This document shows, piece by piece, positions 25,901 through 34,573 of a stretch of 64,000 nt of DNA. The stretch comes from Chersky-840 sp963811775 (GTDB lineage Bacteria; Actinomycetota; Acidimicrobiia; Acidimicrobiales; UBA8190). Made by a program: the position numbers and the translations under genes. Position 1 is the stretch's first letter. Each line of letters starts with the position of its first letter. Under the pieces are notes generated by a model that ran no database searches, was not told the origin of the DNA, and saw nothing but the letters and a program-made list of their open reading frames with translations. The stretch lies in NCBI GenBank assembly GCA_963811775.1, contig CAWESO010000019.1, positions 186,001 through 250,000 of the forward strand. Direction: 5' to 3'.

Positions 25901-25940
25901 CCCGCGACGGCCGGCCGGCGCAGGACGCCGGGCGCGGCGC

Positions 25941-26948
25941 TCAGGGAACGGTGCCGCACGAGGCGACGAACTCCGCCACGATCGACGCGAGCTCGTCGCC
26001 CTTCTCCTCCTGGACGAAGTGGCCCGCCCCTTCGATGATGCGGTGGTCTCGCCCCGCCGCCCCGGGCACGCGCGCTTGGAACACCGCCTCCCAGCCCCGG
26101 GTGGCGGGGTCGCCGTCGGAGTAGGCGGTGAGAAAGGGCCGGTCCCAGCGCTCGAGCACCGCCATGGTGGCGCGTCCGATCGCCGCGCCCGGGTCGTTGC
26201 GGGTCAGGGGGATGAGCCCGGTCATCTGGCGCAACCCCGCGGTGTAGGTCTGGTCGGGATACGGCGCGTCGTAGGCGGCGAGCACCTCGGCGCGCAGCGG
26301 TCCCGAGGTCGCGTACACGAAGGTGCTCGGCAACAGCTCCGGCGCCCGCTGGCAGTAGGCCACGTAGTCGAGGAGTGATTCCTCGAGCACCACCCGGCCG
26401 TCTCCGGTGCCGTGGTTGGCCCAGGTGAGCATGCCCGCCAGGGAGGGGTCCGACGTGTGCAGCACCGTGTTCGAGGCCACGACCCGGTCGAAGCGCTCCG
26501 GCGCCGCCGCCAGGGTGCTCAGGCCGATGGGCCCTCCCCAGTCCTGCACCACGAGCGTGATGTGTTCGAGGTCGAGGCCGTCCACGAAGCTCGTCGTCCA
26601 CTCGACGTGGCGGTGGAAGGTATAGGCCGTCGGGTTCGTGGGCTTGTCCGAGCGGCCAAACCCGACGTTGTCGGGCGCCACCACACGGAACCCGGCCGAC
26701 TCCAACGCCGTGATCATCGTTCGGTACAGATACGACCACGTGGGCTGGCCGTGGAGGAGGAGCACCACCGGCCCGCCCCGGGGGCCGGTGTCGACGTAGT
26801 GCATGCGCAGGGGGTCGACGCCGCGGGCCCGGACCGTGGCGTAGTGCGGATCGAAGGGGTAGCCGACGAGCCCGGCGAAGCGCTCATCGGGTGTCCGGGC
26901 CACGACCGCGCCCGCTGGGCGCGGGCCGGGCCCTGCGTCGGGGCTCAC
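25941..26948 (-). CDS. Haloalkane dehalogenase-like alpha/beta hydrolase
   Basis: A 335-aa alpha/beta hydrolase with the haloalkane-dehalogenase layout: LLLHGQPTWSYLYR (His 66 in the oxyanion loop), nucleophile Asp 136 in VVQDWGGPIG, and His in EGAGHFVQEEKG. Asp rather than Ser as nucleophile points to carbon-halogen or epoxide hydrolysis. The expected halide-stabilising Trp next to the nucleophile (DW) is present. It starts at GTG 26948. The NTF2-like gene starts and ends upstream of it on the same strand, 42 bp away. Such enzymes occur in mycobacteria (DhmA type); a physiological substrate cannot be assigned. Confidence 0.85.
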   Translation of the reverse strand: MSPDAGPGPRPAGAVVARTPDERFAGLVGYPFDPHYATVRARGVDPLRMHYVDTGPRGGPVVLLLHGQPTWSYLYRTMITALESAGFRVVAPDNVGFGRSDKPTNPTAYTFHRHVEWTTSFVDGLDLEHITLVVQDWGGPIGLSTLAAAPERFDRVVASNTVLHTSDPSLAGMLTWANHGTGDGRVVLEESLLDYVAYCQRAPELLPSTFVYATSGPLRAEVLAAYDAPYPDQTYTAGLRQMTGLIPLTRNDPGAAIGRATMAVLERWDRPFLTAYSDGDPATRGWEAVFQARVPGAAGRDHRIIEGAGHFVQEEKGDELASIVAEFVASCGTVP

Positions 26949-26990
26949 CCGGGCACGGTCACCGGCACGCCGATGCGAAGGTCATCGCGC

Positions 26991-27455
26991 TCACGGCGAG
27001 CCGGCACCGCCGTGGGCCTTCTTCGCCGCCATCCAGTCCTTCATGGCCGGCGCGAAGTTGGCCGGGTTGTACACGTCCTCCTCCGAGGAGAAGCGCATGT
27101 CTCCCGCGTACTTCAGGATCGTGATGTTGGCTGACTGGTAGATGCCGCCGTCACCGGGGTCGTTGAAGCGGTTCTCGATCTGGCAGATCCACCAGCCCCG
27201 CTCCTCGTCGCACACGCACCAGTCGTGGGGGAACATGGTCATCTCGTTGTTGGGCCACTCCGCCATCGTGGTCGAGATCCAATCGAGGATCTGCTGGCGG
27301 CCGACGAAACGCCCGAAGAGGTGTTCGATGTACTCGGCGTCCTCGGTGAACAGCTCCGTCCACGGTCCCCAGTCGCCGCTGCGTCCGGATTCGTTGGCGA
27401 CGGCCAGGTAATTGTCGTGCGCCCGCTGCAGCTCGGCCCGATCCCATCTGCCCAC
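26991..27455 (-). CDS. Nuclear transport factor 2-like / SnoaL-like protein
   Basis: A 154-aa cone-fold protein: an N-terminal helix ELQRAHDNYLAVANESG, then WTELFTEDAEYIEHLFGRFVG (the usual strand with a conserved Asp and a G-rich turn) and later strands. Members can be isomerases, dehydratases, cyclases or ligand carriers. GTG 27455 is preceded by GGAGGACCTC. It lies 22 bp downstream of the MDMPI gene on the same strand and could be part of the sigma factor transcription unit. Function unknown. Confidence 0.8.
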   Translation of the reverse strand: MGRWDRAELQRAHDNYLAVANESGRSGDWGPWTELFTEDAEYIEHLFGRFVGRQQILDWISTTMAEWPNNEMTMFPHDWCVCDEERGWWICQIENRFNDPGDGGIYQSANITILKYAGDMRFSSEEDVYNPANFAPAMKDWMAAKKAHGGAGSP

Positions 27456-27477
27456 GAGGTCCTCCGATGTCGGCGAT

Positions 27478-28419
27478 TCAGTCGAGCGCGAGGCTAACCG
27501 CTCCATCGAAGATGTCTCGGGCCAGGGTCGCGTCACCGGTGACGGTGGTGGCCAGATCGGCCGGGTCGATGCGGTTGGCCACCAGCCGACAGAAGTCGAC
27601 GGCGTCGGCGACGATGCGCACGTCGACAGCACCGACGGGGGAGGAGTCGCCGGCCGACATCCCGAGGTGCGTCTGCCAGGTGCCACCGCCCGCACCGGTC
27701 AGGACGATCCTCGCCACGCGCCCGTCGCCGGTTCGGTTGACCCGGCGCATCCCCGAGGGAAGCATCGCCACCGCCAGGTCGGTCATGAGTCGCAGGCTGG
27801 CCGCATCGGGTGCGTGCAGGGCTCGGGTCGTGGCGCGCCGGATGTCCTCTTCGTGGGTCCACAGCTCGAAGGTCCTGACCACCAGCAGCGAGCCGAGGGG
27901 CAGCCGCAGGCCGTGGAGCGAGACGACCTCGCCGAGCGCCGTCGCCGAGCCCACCTCCGGGAGCGCGCCCAGGGTGTCGCTGGTGGCCGCCCGCCAGGCG
28001 TCGAGGGTCTCGGTCGGCGATCGTCCGATCTGGGCTGCGGCGACCGGGTCGGTCGAGGCCACGTGCTCGGCGCTCGACTGTGCGCCGGCCGGGTCGCGTC
28101 GGCCGTCTTGGAAGTCGCGCTCGACGCCGATGAGGTGGCCGACGAGCTGCTGGACGTCGAGGTCCCTCAGGACCGGCCGGTGCCATTCCTCGGGAGCGAG
28201 CGTCTCGAGGAGACGGCCGAGCGACGCCACGGCGCGCCGCAACGCCTCGACCGCAGAGATGGGAGCGGGCTCGTCGACCGGACGGCCCGCAGCCCTGGCC
28301 TCGAGCGCAGCGCGCACCATCGTGTCGTCGATCCCCGCTGGTGGTCGCTGCGCATGGCCCTCGGCCACCGCGAAGTGCAGCTCGACCAGGGGGTCGCGCC
28401 CGGGAAGCCGCTCGGTCAT
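27478..28419 (-). CDS. MDMPI-family protein coupled to an ECF sigma factor
   Basis: A 313-aa protein with an MDMPI N-terminal four-helix domain and a C-terminal MDMPI_C-like sterol-carrier-like domain. The metal triad is intact: His 95 (QLVGHLIGVE), Glu 185 and His 189 (FELWTHEED). Members use mycothiol for isomerisation or transfer reactions. The ATG at 28419 overlaps the stop of the sigma factor gene by 4 nt (ATGA), so both are made together. In sigma operons the overlapping downstream gene is often the anti-sigma factor; here that place is taken by a metal- and thiol-type protein (inference only). It lacks the transmembrane helix and HxxxCxxC motif of zinc anti-sigma factors. Confidence 0.82.
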   Translation of the reverse strand: MTERLPGRDPLVELHFAVAEGHAQRPPAGIDDTMVRAALEARAAGRPVDEPAPISAVEALRRAVASLGRLLETLAPEEWHRPVLRDLDVQQLVGHLIGVERDFQDGRRDPAGAQSSAEHVASTDPVAAAQIGRSPTETLDAWRAATSDTLGALPEVGSATALGEVVSLHGLRLPLGSLLVVRTFELWTHEEDIRRATTRALHAPDAASLRLMTDLAVAMLPSGMRRVNRTGDGRVARIVLTGAGGGTWQTHLGMSAGDSSPVGAVDVRIVADAVDFCRLVANRIDPADLATTVTGDATLARDIFDGAVSLALD

Positions 28420-28985
28420 ACGAACTCCAGCAGGTTCGGGTCCAGCCAGGACTGGAGCTTGGACTGGGCCAACCGCAGCCGGGACTTGGCCGTCCCCTCG
28501 GGGATCCCCAGGGCGACGGCGACCTCTCGCTGGGTCAGCCCCCGGAAGCAGGCGAGCTCGACGACGGCTCGCTGCTCGGCGGGAAGCCTGCCGATGGCCC
28601 GACCCACCATGTCCGACAGGACGCTGCCCGCCACGTCGTCGTCGGGCGCGGCCCGGAGCTCGGGGTGGAGGCGGTGGTGGCGCTGCTCGCGCTGGGCGCG
28701 GCGACCGTCGCGGCGCATGAGGTCGATGGCGCGACGCTGGGTCTGCACTCCCAGGAAGGCCCGCAGCGAGCCCCGGTGGGCGTCGAAGCGTTCCGGTCGT
28801 TGCCACAAGGTGACGAAGACGTCCTGGGTGACGTCCTCGGCGGCGGAGGTGTCGCCGGTGATCCGGCGGGCGAGGCCGAAGACGAGGGCGCCGTGGCGCT
28901 CCCACACCTCGGTCAGCGCTTCCTCGTCACCGGCCACCAGCCGGGCGACGAGCACGGAGTCCCCCGCGTCCACGGCGCGCACCAT
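28416..28985 (-). CDS. ECF-family RNA polymerase sigma factor
   Basis: A 189-aa sigma-70 family protein. Region 2 (RHGALVFGLARRITGDTSAAEDVTQDVFVTLWQ) and region 4 (GRLPAEQRAVVELACFRGLTQREVAVALGIPEGTAKSRLRLA) are complete, with a linker between. ATG 28985 is chosen because GGGAGG lies 5 nt upstream; longer in-frame starts exist (29072) but would add an unconserved tail. It is translationally coupled to the MDMPI-type protein. No autoregulatory promoter could be defined in the region upstream. Confidence 0.9.
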   Translation of the reverse strand: MVRAVDAGDSVLVARLVAGDEEALTEVWERHGALVFGLARRITGDTSAAEDVTQDVFVTLWQRPERFDAHRGSLRAFLGVQTQRRAIDLMRRDGRRAQREQRHHRLHPELRAAPDDDVAGSVLSDMVGRAIGRLPAEQRAVVELACFRGLTQREVAVALGIPEGTAKSRLRLAQSKLQSWLDPNLLEFV

Positions 28986-29319
28986 ATCCTCCCGTCGCCT
29001 TCTGTGCTCGGGAAGGGTCCGAACCAGGAGGACCGGCGCCGAGGCCGACCGCTCCGGGCTGAGCAGCGTCATCACGGGGAGACGACCAAGAAGACGGCCA
29101 CGGAGACGACGAGGGACACGATTGGTGACGTCGTCGTCGTGCCGGCCCAGCCCAGGGCGGGGGTGCGGTCCACCGAGTCTCCCTCCGGCTGACGGCCTGC
29201 GGTCCTCGCATATTCGTCGCCCCCCGGCCGAGCGGATCACCGTGGCGACGTCCTGGTCCTCCGCGAAACGTCCCCCGGATGCCCGTGCTTGCTGGCGGCT
29301 GCCGGTGCCGGGCCACGCG
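28986..29319. other. Non-coding region between sigma factor and ABC permease genes
   Basis: About 330 bp where I see no supportable gene. It should hold the sigma factor promoter (minus strand) and the end of the ABC transporter unit. A GC-poor patch around 29206-29212 (GCATATTC) could be part of a promoter. No clear terminator hairpin was seen. Confidence 0.4.
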
Positions 29320-30498
29320 TTACGCGTCGCGGGTGATCATCCGCCACGCGCCGAGGGCGGTCCACCCCACCAGCCAGGCCACGATGACGCAGACGGCCAC
29401 GGTGCGCGACTCCGGCACCAGCATCGAGTGCAGGGCCCCGTTTGGCCCTTGGCCACCGCCTCCGAAGGCCAACGGGAGCCCGGCCGGTTCCAGATGGGCG
29501 GTGGCCAGACCGACGACGGCGCGCTGCGCGTTGATCAGATGGGGGATGACATGGGTCGACAGGATGGGCGTGAGGATGATCTCGAGCACGATCATGAGGA
29601 TCACCGCCACCGTCCGCTGGCCCAGCAGCGATCCGAGGCCCAGACCGATCAGGAAGCCGATGGTCGCTTCGAGCCCGAGCCACAACCCCGATCTGATCAT
29701 CAACCAGTTCGATGGATACAGGAAGATGGTGCGATATCCCCCGTAGTCCTGAGCCGCGATCCGGATGGCCGTCGCCTTGAGCTCGCTCGGTGTGGACGGC
29801 GCGCCGAGCCCCGGAGGTGGGCCCCCTGCTTTGACCCTGACGGCTCCGGCAGGGACGGGGCCGCTCGGACCGCACTGGACGTTGGCCGTGATGTTCCCCC
29901 CGTAGGGCAGATCGCAGATGACCTCTTTCGAGTGGGCTCCGGCCCAGCTCTCGAAGCCGGTGAGCGAGAGACCGGCGGGGAGCGTGGCACCGTCGTAGTT
30001 GATGGACGTCGGGGCGGCGAAGACGCACACCACGCACACGATGGTGAAGCCGACGGCCAGGAACGCCCACACGATGGCCAGCCCGGCCGGGATCCGAGCC
30101 AGGTACAGCGCCAACCGGGACCGCCCGGTCACCACCAGGTGGCGGAACATCCCGTCGGTGAGGTCGACCGATCCCGCTGTGCAACCCAGGGTGGCGGCCA
30201 CGATGAAGCCGAACACGTACATGACGCCGGCCACGAGGTTCGTGTAGATGTCGTATCCACCGGCCGGCCCGTACGACTTGGGGGCGACGGCGTGGCTGAT
30301 GAGGCGGATGACGAGGAAGATGCTGGGAATGCCGATGTTCACCACGATGAGGGCGATCATGAGGCCACGCCGTTTGCGCAACTCCATGATCCTCGTGGTG
30401 ATCATGGCGGCGGTGGGGATCCACGATCCCCGACGGTCGCGATCCTCCCGCATCGTCGGCGCCGGGAGCGGGGACGGAGGGTCGAGCACAGTGGTCAT
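29320..30498 (-). CDS. ABC transporter permease
   Basis: A 392-aa integral membrane protein of the ABC-2 type. Hydrophobic segments near the N-terminus (LMIALIVVNIGIPSIFLVI), in the middle (VMYVFGFIVAATLGCTAGSV, LAIVWAFLAVGFTIVCVVCV) and the C-terminal part (TIGFLIGLGLGSLLG, VAVILMIVLEIILTPIL) give about six helices. A large extracytoplasmic loop of over 100 residues lies between helices 3 and 4. ATG overlaps the ATP-binding gene's stop by 4 nt (ATGA), so they form a two-gene transporter. Its role is probably export or antibiotic/lipid sensing; substrate unknown. A two-component system is encoded divergently next door. Confidence 0.85.
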   Translation of the reverse strand: MTTVLDPPSPLPAPTMREDRDRRGSWIPTAAMITTRIMELRKRRGLMIALIVVNIGIPSIFLVIRLISHAVAPKSYGPAGGYDIYTNLVAGVMYVFGFIVAATLGCTAGSVDLTDGMFRHLVVTGRSRLALYLARIPAGLAIVWAFLAVGFTIVCVVCVFAAPTSINYDGATLPAGLSLTGFESWAGAHSKEVICDLPYGGNITANVQCGPSGPVPAGAVRVKAGGPPPGLGAPSTPSELKATAIRIAAQDYGGYRTIFLYPSNWLMIRSGLWLGLEATIGFLIGLGLGSLLGQRTVAVILMIVLEIILTPILSTHVIPHLINAQRAVVGLATAHLEPAGLPLAFGGGGQGPNGALHSMLVPESRTVAVCVIVAWLVGWTALGAWRMITRDA

Positions 30499-31472
30499 TC
30501 GTTGGCCCCCAGTCGGCTCGTGACCGAGAGGAACCACGCTTCGAGCGATGCCTGGATTTCCTGAAGCCGGTACACGGAGATCCTTCCTTCCACGAGAACT
30601 CGGTTGATCTCGGCGATGACGTCGCGCCTCGTGCCCGCCGGCAGGGTGATGCCGAGCCCGTTGGGCTCGACGGCGACCTCGGCCCCGATGGTGGTGGCGT
30701 CGACGAGCGATCGCGCCCGATCGGGGTCCGAGCACTCGACCTGCAGGATCAGTGACGCACCGGCCAGCAGGTCGGAGATCGATCCCTGGCGGATGACGTT
30801 GCCGTGGTCCACGATGGCCACCGCGTCACAGGTCCGCTCCACTTCGTCGAGGAGATGGGATGACAGCACCACGGTGCGCCCCTCGGCCACGAGCGACAGG
30901 ATCATGTCTCGCATCTCGTGCATCCCGGCCGGGTCCAGTCCGTTCATGGGCTCGTCCAGGATCAGCAACTGGGGGTCGCCGATGAGACAGGCCGCCACCC
31001 CCAGGCGTTGACGCATGCCCATCGAGTACTTCGACACCTTGTCGTCGGCTCGATGGAGGATGCCCACGCGCTCGAGCGACGGCCCGATGCGATCCCGGGC
31101 CGCCGGCTCGCGCGCCGCCGCCAAGATCTGGAGGTTCTGGCGCCCGGTCAGATGGCCGTGGAACCGGGGCTCGTCGACGATGGCGCCCACCCGGGCCAGG
31201 GCCGCGGCGCGATGGCGGGGGACGTCGTAGCCGAGCAGCGACATCGACCCGGCATCGGCATGGGTCAGGCCCAGCAGGACCCGGATCAGCGTGGTCTTGC
31301 CGGCCCCGTTGGGGCCCAGGTACCCGAACGCGCATCCCCGGGGGACGAGGAGCTCGACACCGTTGACGGCAATGTTCGGTCCGAAGCGCTTGGTCAACCC
31401 GTGCGTTTCCACGGCCCATTCGGTGTGGACCGGCGCCGGGTCGACCGTGGTTGCCAGTGTCGCCGAGCTCAT
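30495..31472 (-). CDS. ABC transporter ATP-binding protein
   Basis: A 325-aa ATPase. Walker A GPNGAGKTT (residues 53-61), signature SKYSMGMRQRL, Walker B LLILDEPMNGLDP and the switch His in SSHLLDE are all present. A C-terminal extension of about 100 residues resembles that of drug-exporting ABC-2 ATPases. ATG 31472 is preferred over the GTG at 31481 because CAGGGC is at a suitable distance. It is transcribed divergently from the histidine kinase gene, with 232 bp between the starts, and overlaps the permease gene. Confidence 0.94.
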   Translation of the reverse strand: MSSATLATTVDPAPVHTEWAVETHGLTKRFGPNIAVNGVELLVPRGCAFGYLGPNGAGKTTLIRVLLGLTHADAGSMSLLGYDVPRHRAAALARVGAIVDEPRFHGHLTGRQNLQILAAAREPAARDRIGPSLERVGILHRADDKVSKYSMGMRQRLGVAACLIGDPQLLILDEPMNGLDPAGMHEMRDMILSLVAEGRTVVLSSHLLDEVERTCDAVAIVDHGNVIRQGSISDLLAGASLILQVECSDPDRARSLVDATTIGAEVAVEPNGLGITLPAGTRRDVIAEINRVLVEGRISVYRLQEIQASLEAWFLSVTSRLGANE

Positions 31473-31668
31473 CGGCACCACGCCCTGAGGGTGTCATCGC
31501 CGGATCTCACCGGAGGGGATTGGGTCATGGGACTGAGGTTCGCGCAGAGTCGACGCCGGTTCGTCGGCCCACGGTGGTTTTGTGGAGTACCACCGGGGAT
31601 GTAGTGGGACCCGGTCGTGCGCCTGTCGTCTACATCTCCAGGTGTAGGCGACGCACTCCCACCGGGCG

Positions 31669-31697
31669 ATGACGTAGCACGGGTCGATCGGTAGGCT
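31669..31697 (+). promoter_or_regulatory. Candidate promoter of the two-component operon
   Basis: ATGACG at 31669-31674 and TAGGCT at 31692-31697 are separated by 17 bp, the optimum for a housekeeping sigma factor. The -10 box is 7 nt upstream of the GTG at 31705, with no ribosome-binding site, so transcription should start on or beside the start codon. Confidence 0.5.
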
Positions 31698-31704
31698 GAA
31701 TTGA

Positions 31705-32949
31705 GTGCTCGGGTGGGAAAGGACGCAGCAGCAACCCAGGCCCCCGTTGCTTCACCGCATCTCCCCCTGGCAGCTTCAGATCATCGATGTGCTGATCGGT
31801 GTCTTTATCGTCTTCGTCCGGGCGCACACCGCGGTCGAGGTCCAGCAGGGGCCCTTCCCGGTCGTCACCCAACCCCTGCCGGGCCCGGAGATCCTCGTCG
31901 CGGCCGTGGGGGCCGGTATCGCCGTCGCCCTGCGCCGCCGGGTCCCGATGACTGCCCTCGCCCTCATCACGCTGTGCATCGCCCTCGGCGCCGGGACGGG
32001 CATAACCCCGATCCTCGATCCGTTCATCGGCATCCCCATGTATCAGGTGGCCTCCACCTACGAGCGTCGTCGCTCTCTGCCGGCGCTCATCGTGGTCGCC
32101 AGCCTGTTGTTCAGTGTCTCAGCTCTCCGCTCCGTTGCGCTCCATCACACCGATCTCGAGACGCTCGGCTTGGTGGTCGTCATCGCGGCATGGTTCGTGG
32201 GTGACAGCGTCCGGGTGCGCCGGACCTACGTCGCCGGGTTGGCCGAGCAGGCCGCCCAGCGTCAACGTGAGTCAGAGGAACGGGCGCAGCGGTCGGTGGC
32301 CGAGGAGCGCCTTCAGATCGCGCGCGAGCTGCATGACGTCGTGGCCCACAGCCTGAGTGTCATCGCCGTCCAGTCCGGTGTCGGGCGTCACGTGATCGAC
32401 AGCCAACCGGCCGAGGCCAAGAGGGCACTGGCCGCCGTCGAGGCGACGAGTCGCTCCGCCCTCGACGAGTTACGGCGCATGCTCGGGGTCCTGCGCAGAG
32501 ACGACGGTCGACCGGCGGCTCTGGCTCCGGCGCCCGGAGTGGACGCCCTCGACCCCTTGGTGCAGCAGGTCCGTATGGCCGGTTACACCGTCGATCTCGA
32601 CATCCGCAGCGCCGCCGTCGGCGCGTTGTCCCCCGGCGTCGAGCAATCCATCTATCGGATCATCCAGGAGGCCCTGACCAACGTGGTGAAGCACGCCGGG
32701 CCGGCGCGGGTTCGGGTCGAGATCAGCGACGTCGACGACGCACTCGTCATCGAAGTGAACGACGACGGCCGGGGCTTCTCCCGCCCGCTCGACGAAATAC
32801 CCGACGTCGAGAACGGGGCCCACCACGGCATCGTCGGGATGCGCGAGCGCGTGGCGCTCTACGACGGGTTGTTGTGGACGGGCCCCCGCCCCGGAGGCGG
32901 GTTCCGGGTGTACGCCCGCTTCCCGCTCGACGCCCTGGCGTGGTCGTGA
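31705..32949 (+). CDS. Two-component sensor histidine kinase (NarL/DesK type)
   Basis: A 414-aa kinase. Four or five hydrophobic segments (about residues 25-165, short loops, no large sensor domain) are followed by a HisKA_3 dimerisation domain with the phosphorylated His 210 in RELHDVVAHSL, and an HATPase_c domain (N-box EALTNVVKHA, G1 VNDDGRGF, G2 HGIVGMRERV). The lack of an extracytoplasmic domain fits intramembrane-sensing kinases that work with an ABC transporter. The stop overlaps the response regulator start (GTGA). It is divergent from the ABC genes, which are the probable targets. Confidence 0.94.
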   Translation: MLGWERTQQQPRPPLLHRISPWQLQIIDVLIGVFIVFVRAHTAVEVQQGPFPVVTQPLPGPEILVAAVGAGIAVALRRRVPMTALALITLCIALGAGTGITPILDPFIGIPMYQVASTYERRRSLPALIVVASLLFSVSALRSVALHHTDLETLGLVVVIAAWFVGDSVRVRRTYVAGLAEQAAQRQRESEERAQRSVAEERLQIARELHDVVAHSLSVIAVQSGVGRHVIDSQPAEAKRALAAVEATSRSALDELRRMLGVLRRDDGRPAALAPAPGVDALDPLVQQVRMAGYTVDLDIRSAAVGALSPGVEQSIYRIIQEALTNVVKHAGPARVRVEISDVDDALVIEVNDDGRGFSRPLDEIPDVENGAHHGIVGMRERVALYDGLLWTGPRPGGGFRVYARFPLDALAWS

Positions 32950-33605
32950 TCAGCGTTGTCGTCGTCGACGATCAGGCACTGGTGCGTGCCGGTTTCAAGG
33001 TCCTCGTCGACTCGTCGCCCGACCTCGAGGTCGTGGGGGAGGCGGCGGACGGGGCCGATGCGGTCCGGGTCGTGCGCGACACCCAACCCGATGTGGTGCT
33101 CATGGACATCCGCATGCCCGAGATGGACGGGATCGAGGCCACCCGGCAGATCGTGGAGGTGCGCCGGGACACCAAGGCCCATGTCCTCATTCTCACCACG
33201 TTCGAGCTCGACGAGTACGTCTACAACGCCTTGCGGGCCGGCGCCAGTGGTTTTCTTCTGAAGGACACCCCCCCGGAGGACCTCCTCGACGCCATCAGGG
33301 TCATCGCCCGCGGCGACGCCCTCCTGGCTCCCAGCGTCACGAGAACGCTCATCGCCGAGTTCACCTCGCGCGCCGCGTCGACTCCGGCCAACCTCGAACT
33401 GCTCCGTTCCCTCACGCCTCGCGAAGAGGAGGTCCTCGTGCTCGTGGCCCGCGGGCGATCCAACGGGGAGATCGCCGACGAGCTCCACATGAGCGCGGCC
33501 ACAGCCAAGACCCACGTCAGCCGCATCCTCACCAAGCTCGGCGCCCGTGACCGCTCGCAGCTCGTGGTGATCGCCTACGAATCGGGCCTGGCCACGGCCC
33601 GCTGA
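32946..33605 (+). CDS. Two-component response regulator (NarL/LuxR family)
   Basis: A 219-aa regulator. The receiver domain has acidic pocket VVDDQ, phospho-acceptor Asp 54 (VVLMDIRMPEMDG), conserved Thr in LTTF and Lys in LLKDTPP. The C-terminal LuxR-type HTH is LTPREEEVLVLVARGRSNGEIA and following. GTG 32946 overlaps the kinase stop. The last codons (IAYESGLAT) are duplicated as DNA immediately after the stop, see the repeat at 33569. It is convergent with the LigD polymerase gene. Confidence 0.95.
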   Translation: MISVVVVDDQALVRAGFKVLVDSSPDLEVVGEAADGADAVRVVRDTQPDVVLMDIRMPEMDGIEATRQIVEVRRDTKAHVLILTTFELDEYVYNALRAGASGFLLKDTPPEDLLDAIRVIARGDALLAPSVTRTLIAEFTSRAASTPANLELLRSLTPREEEVLVLVARGRSNGEIADELHMSAATAKTHVSRILTKLGARDRSQLVVIAYESGLATAR

Positions 33606-33635
33606 GCCGATCGCCTACGAATCGGGCCTGGCCAC
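33569..33635. repeat. 27-bp direct repeat spanning the end of the response regulator gene
   Basis: The same 27 bp (beginning GATCGCCTACGAATCG) occur at 33569-33595 inside the gene and at 33609-33635 after the stop, 40 bp apart. The second copy stands just before the end of the convergent LigD polymerase gene (33641). Confidence 0.95.
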
Positions 33636-33640
33636 ATCGG

Positions 33641-34573
33641 TCACGCCCGGGCCAGCGACGCCATGAGGTCGCCGTGGCGCTCGACCCGCTCGAGGACGTC
33701 GGGGGCGAGGAAGCGCAGATCGTCGGGCTCACCACTCTTCTCGCATGCCACGACCTCGTCCCAGGTGAGCGGCGTGGAGACGGTCGGCTCGGGCCGGGCC
33801 CGCATCGAATAGGCCGCCACCGTCGTCTTCACCGGGTGGTTCTGGCTCCAGTCGATGAGCACCCGGCCCCGGCGCAGGTCCTTGCCCATCTTGGTCACGA
33901 CGAGCTCGGGATGGTCCGACTCGATGGCCTGCGCCACCTCCAGGGCCTGGTGGCGGGCGTCCTCCCATTCGGTGCCCGTCGCCAGCCGCACGTAGAGCTG
34001 CAGCCCTTTCGACCCGCTCGTCTTGGCCAGCACGGGACCGATCCCGTCGTGGGCGAGCCGCGCCTCGATCCACTGCGCCACCCGACAGCACTCCACGATC
34101 GAGGTGTGCGGGCCAGGGTCGAGATCGAAGACGAGATGATCGGGGGAGGCCGGCACGACGGTGCCGTCGCCGATGTGCCACAGCGGGACGTGCATCTCGA
34201 TGGCGGCGAGGTTCGCCGCCCACACCAGGCCAGCACGGTCGGAGATCACCGCGTATTCGATGTCGTCGGTGGCGTGGTCCTTGGTGCGCCGTCGTCCGCC
34301 GCCCGCGGTGGGGACGAAGGTGGTGCGGACCCAGTCGGGCGTGTGCGACGGGGCGTGCTTCTCGAAGAAAGACTTCTCGTCGACACCGTTGGGGAAGCGC
34401 CGGACCGTGAGCGGACGGTCGACCACGTGGGGGAGCATGGCCGGGGCGATCCGCAGGTAGTAGTCGATCATGGCCCCCTTGGTGAAGCCCGTCTGCGGGT
34501 ACAGCACCTTGTCGAGGTTGGAGATCGACAGCCGCCGACCGTCCACCTCGGTCTCGACGCGCTCAGGGCTCAC
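33641..34573 (-). CDS. ligD: LigD-type DNA primase/polymerase domain protein (NHEJ)
   Basis: A 310-aa stand-alone polymerase domain of LigD, an archaeo-eukaryotic-primase-like enzyme that fills gaps with preferably ribonucleotides during non-homologous end joining. The catalytic DxD is in HLVFDLDPG; DGTVVP, SGSKGLQLYV and TKMGKDLRRGRVLIDWSQN are typical. It starts at GTG 34573, overlapping the ligase gene by 11 bp. In many bacteria polymerase, phosphoesterase and ligase are fused; here the polymerase is separate, as in several actinobacteria. No Ku gene lies in the window. Confidence 0.93.
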   Translation of the reverse strand: MSPERVETEVDGRRLSISNLDKVLYPQTGFTKGAMIDYYLRIAPAMLPHVVDRPLTVRRFPNGVDEKSFFEKHAPSHTPDWVRTTFVPTAGGGRRRTKDHATDDIEYAVISDRAGLVWAANLAAIEMHVPLWHIGDGTVVPASPDHLVFDLDPGPHTSIVECCRVAQWIEARLAHDGIGPVLAKTSGSKGLQLYVRLATGTEWEDARHQALEVAQAIESDHPELVVTKMGKDLRRGRVLIDWSQNHPVKTTVAAYSMRARPEPTVSTPLTWDEVVACEKSGEPDDLRFLAPDVLERVERHGDLMASLARA

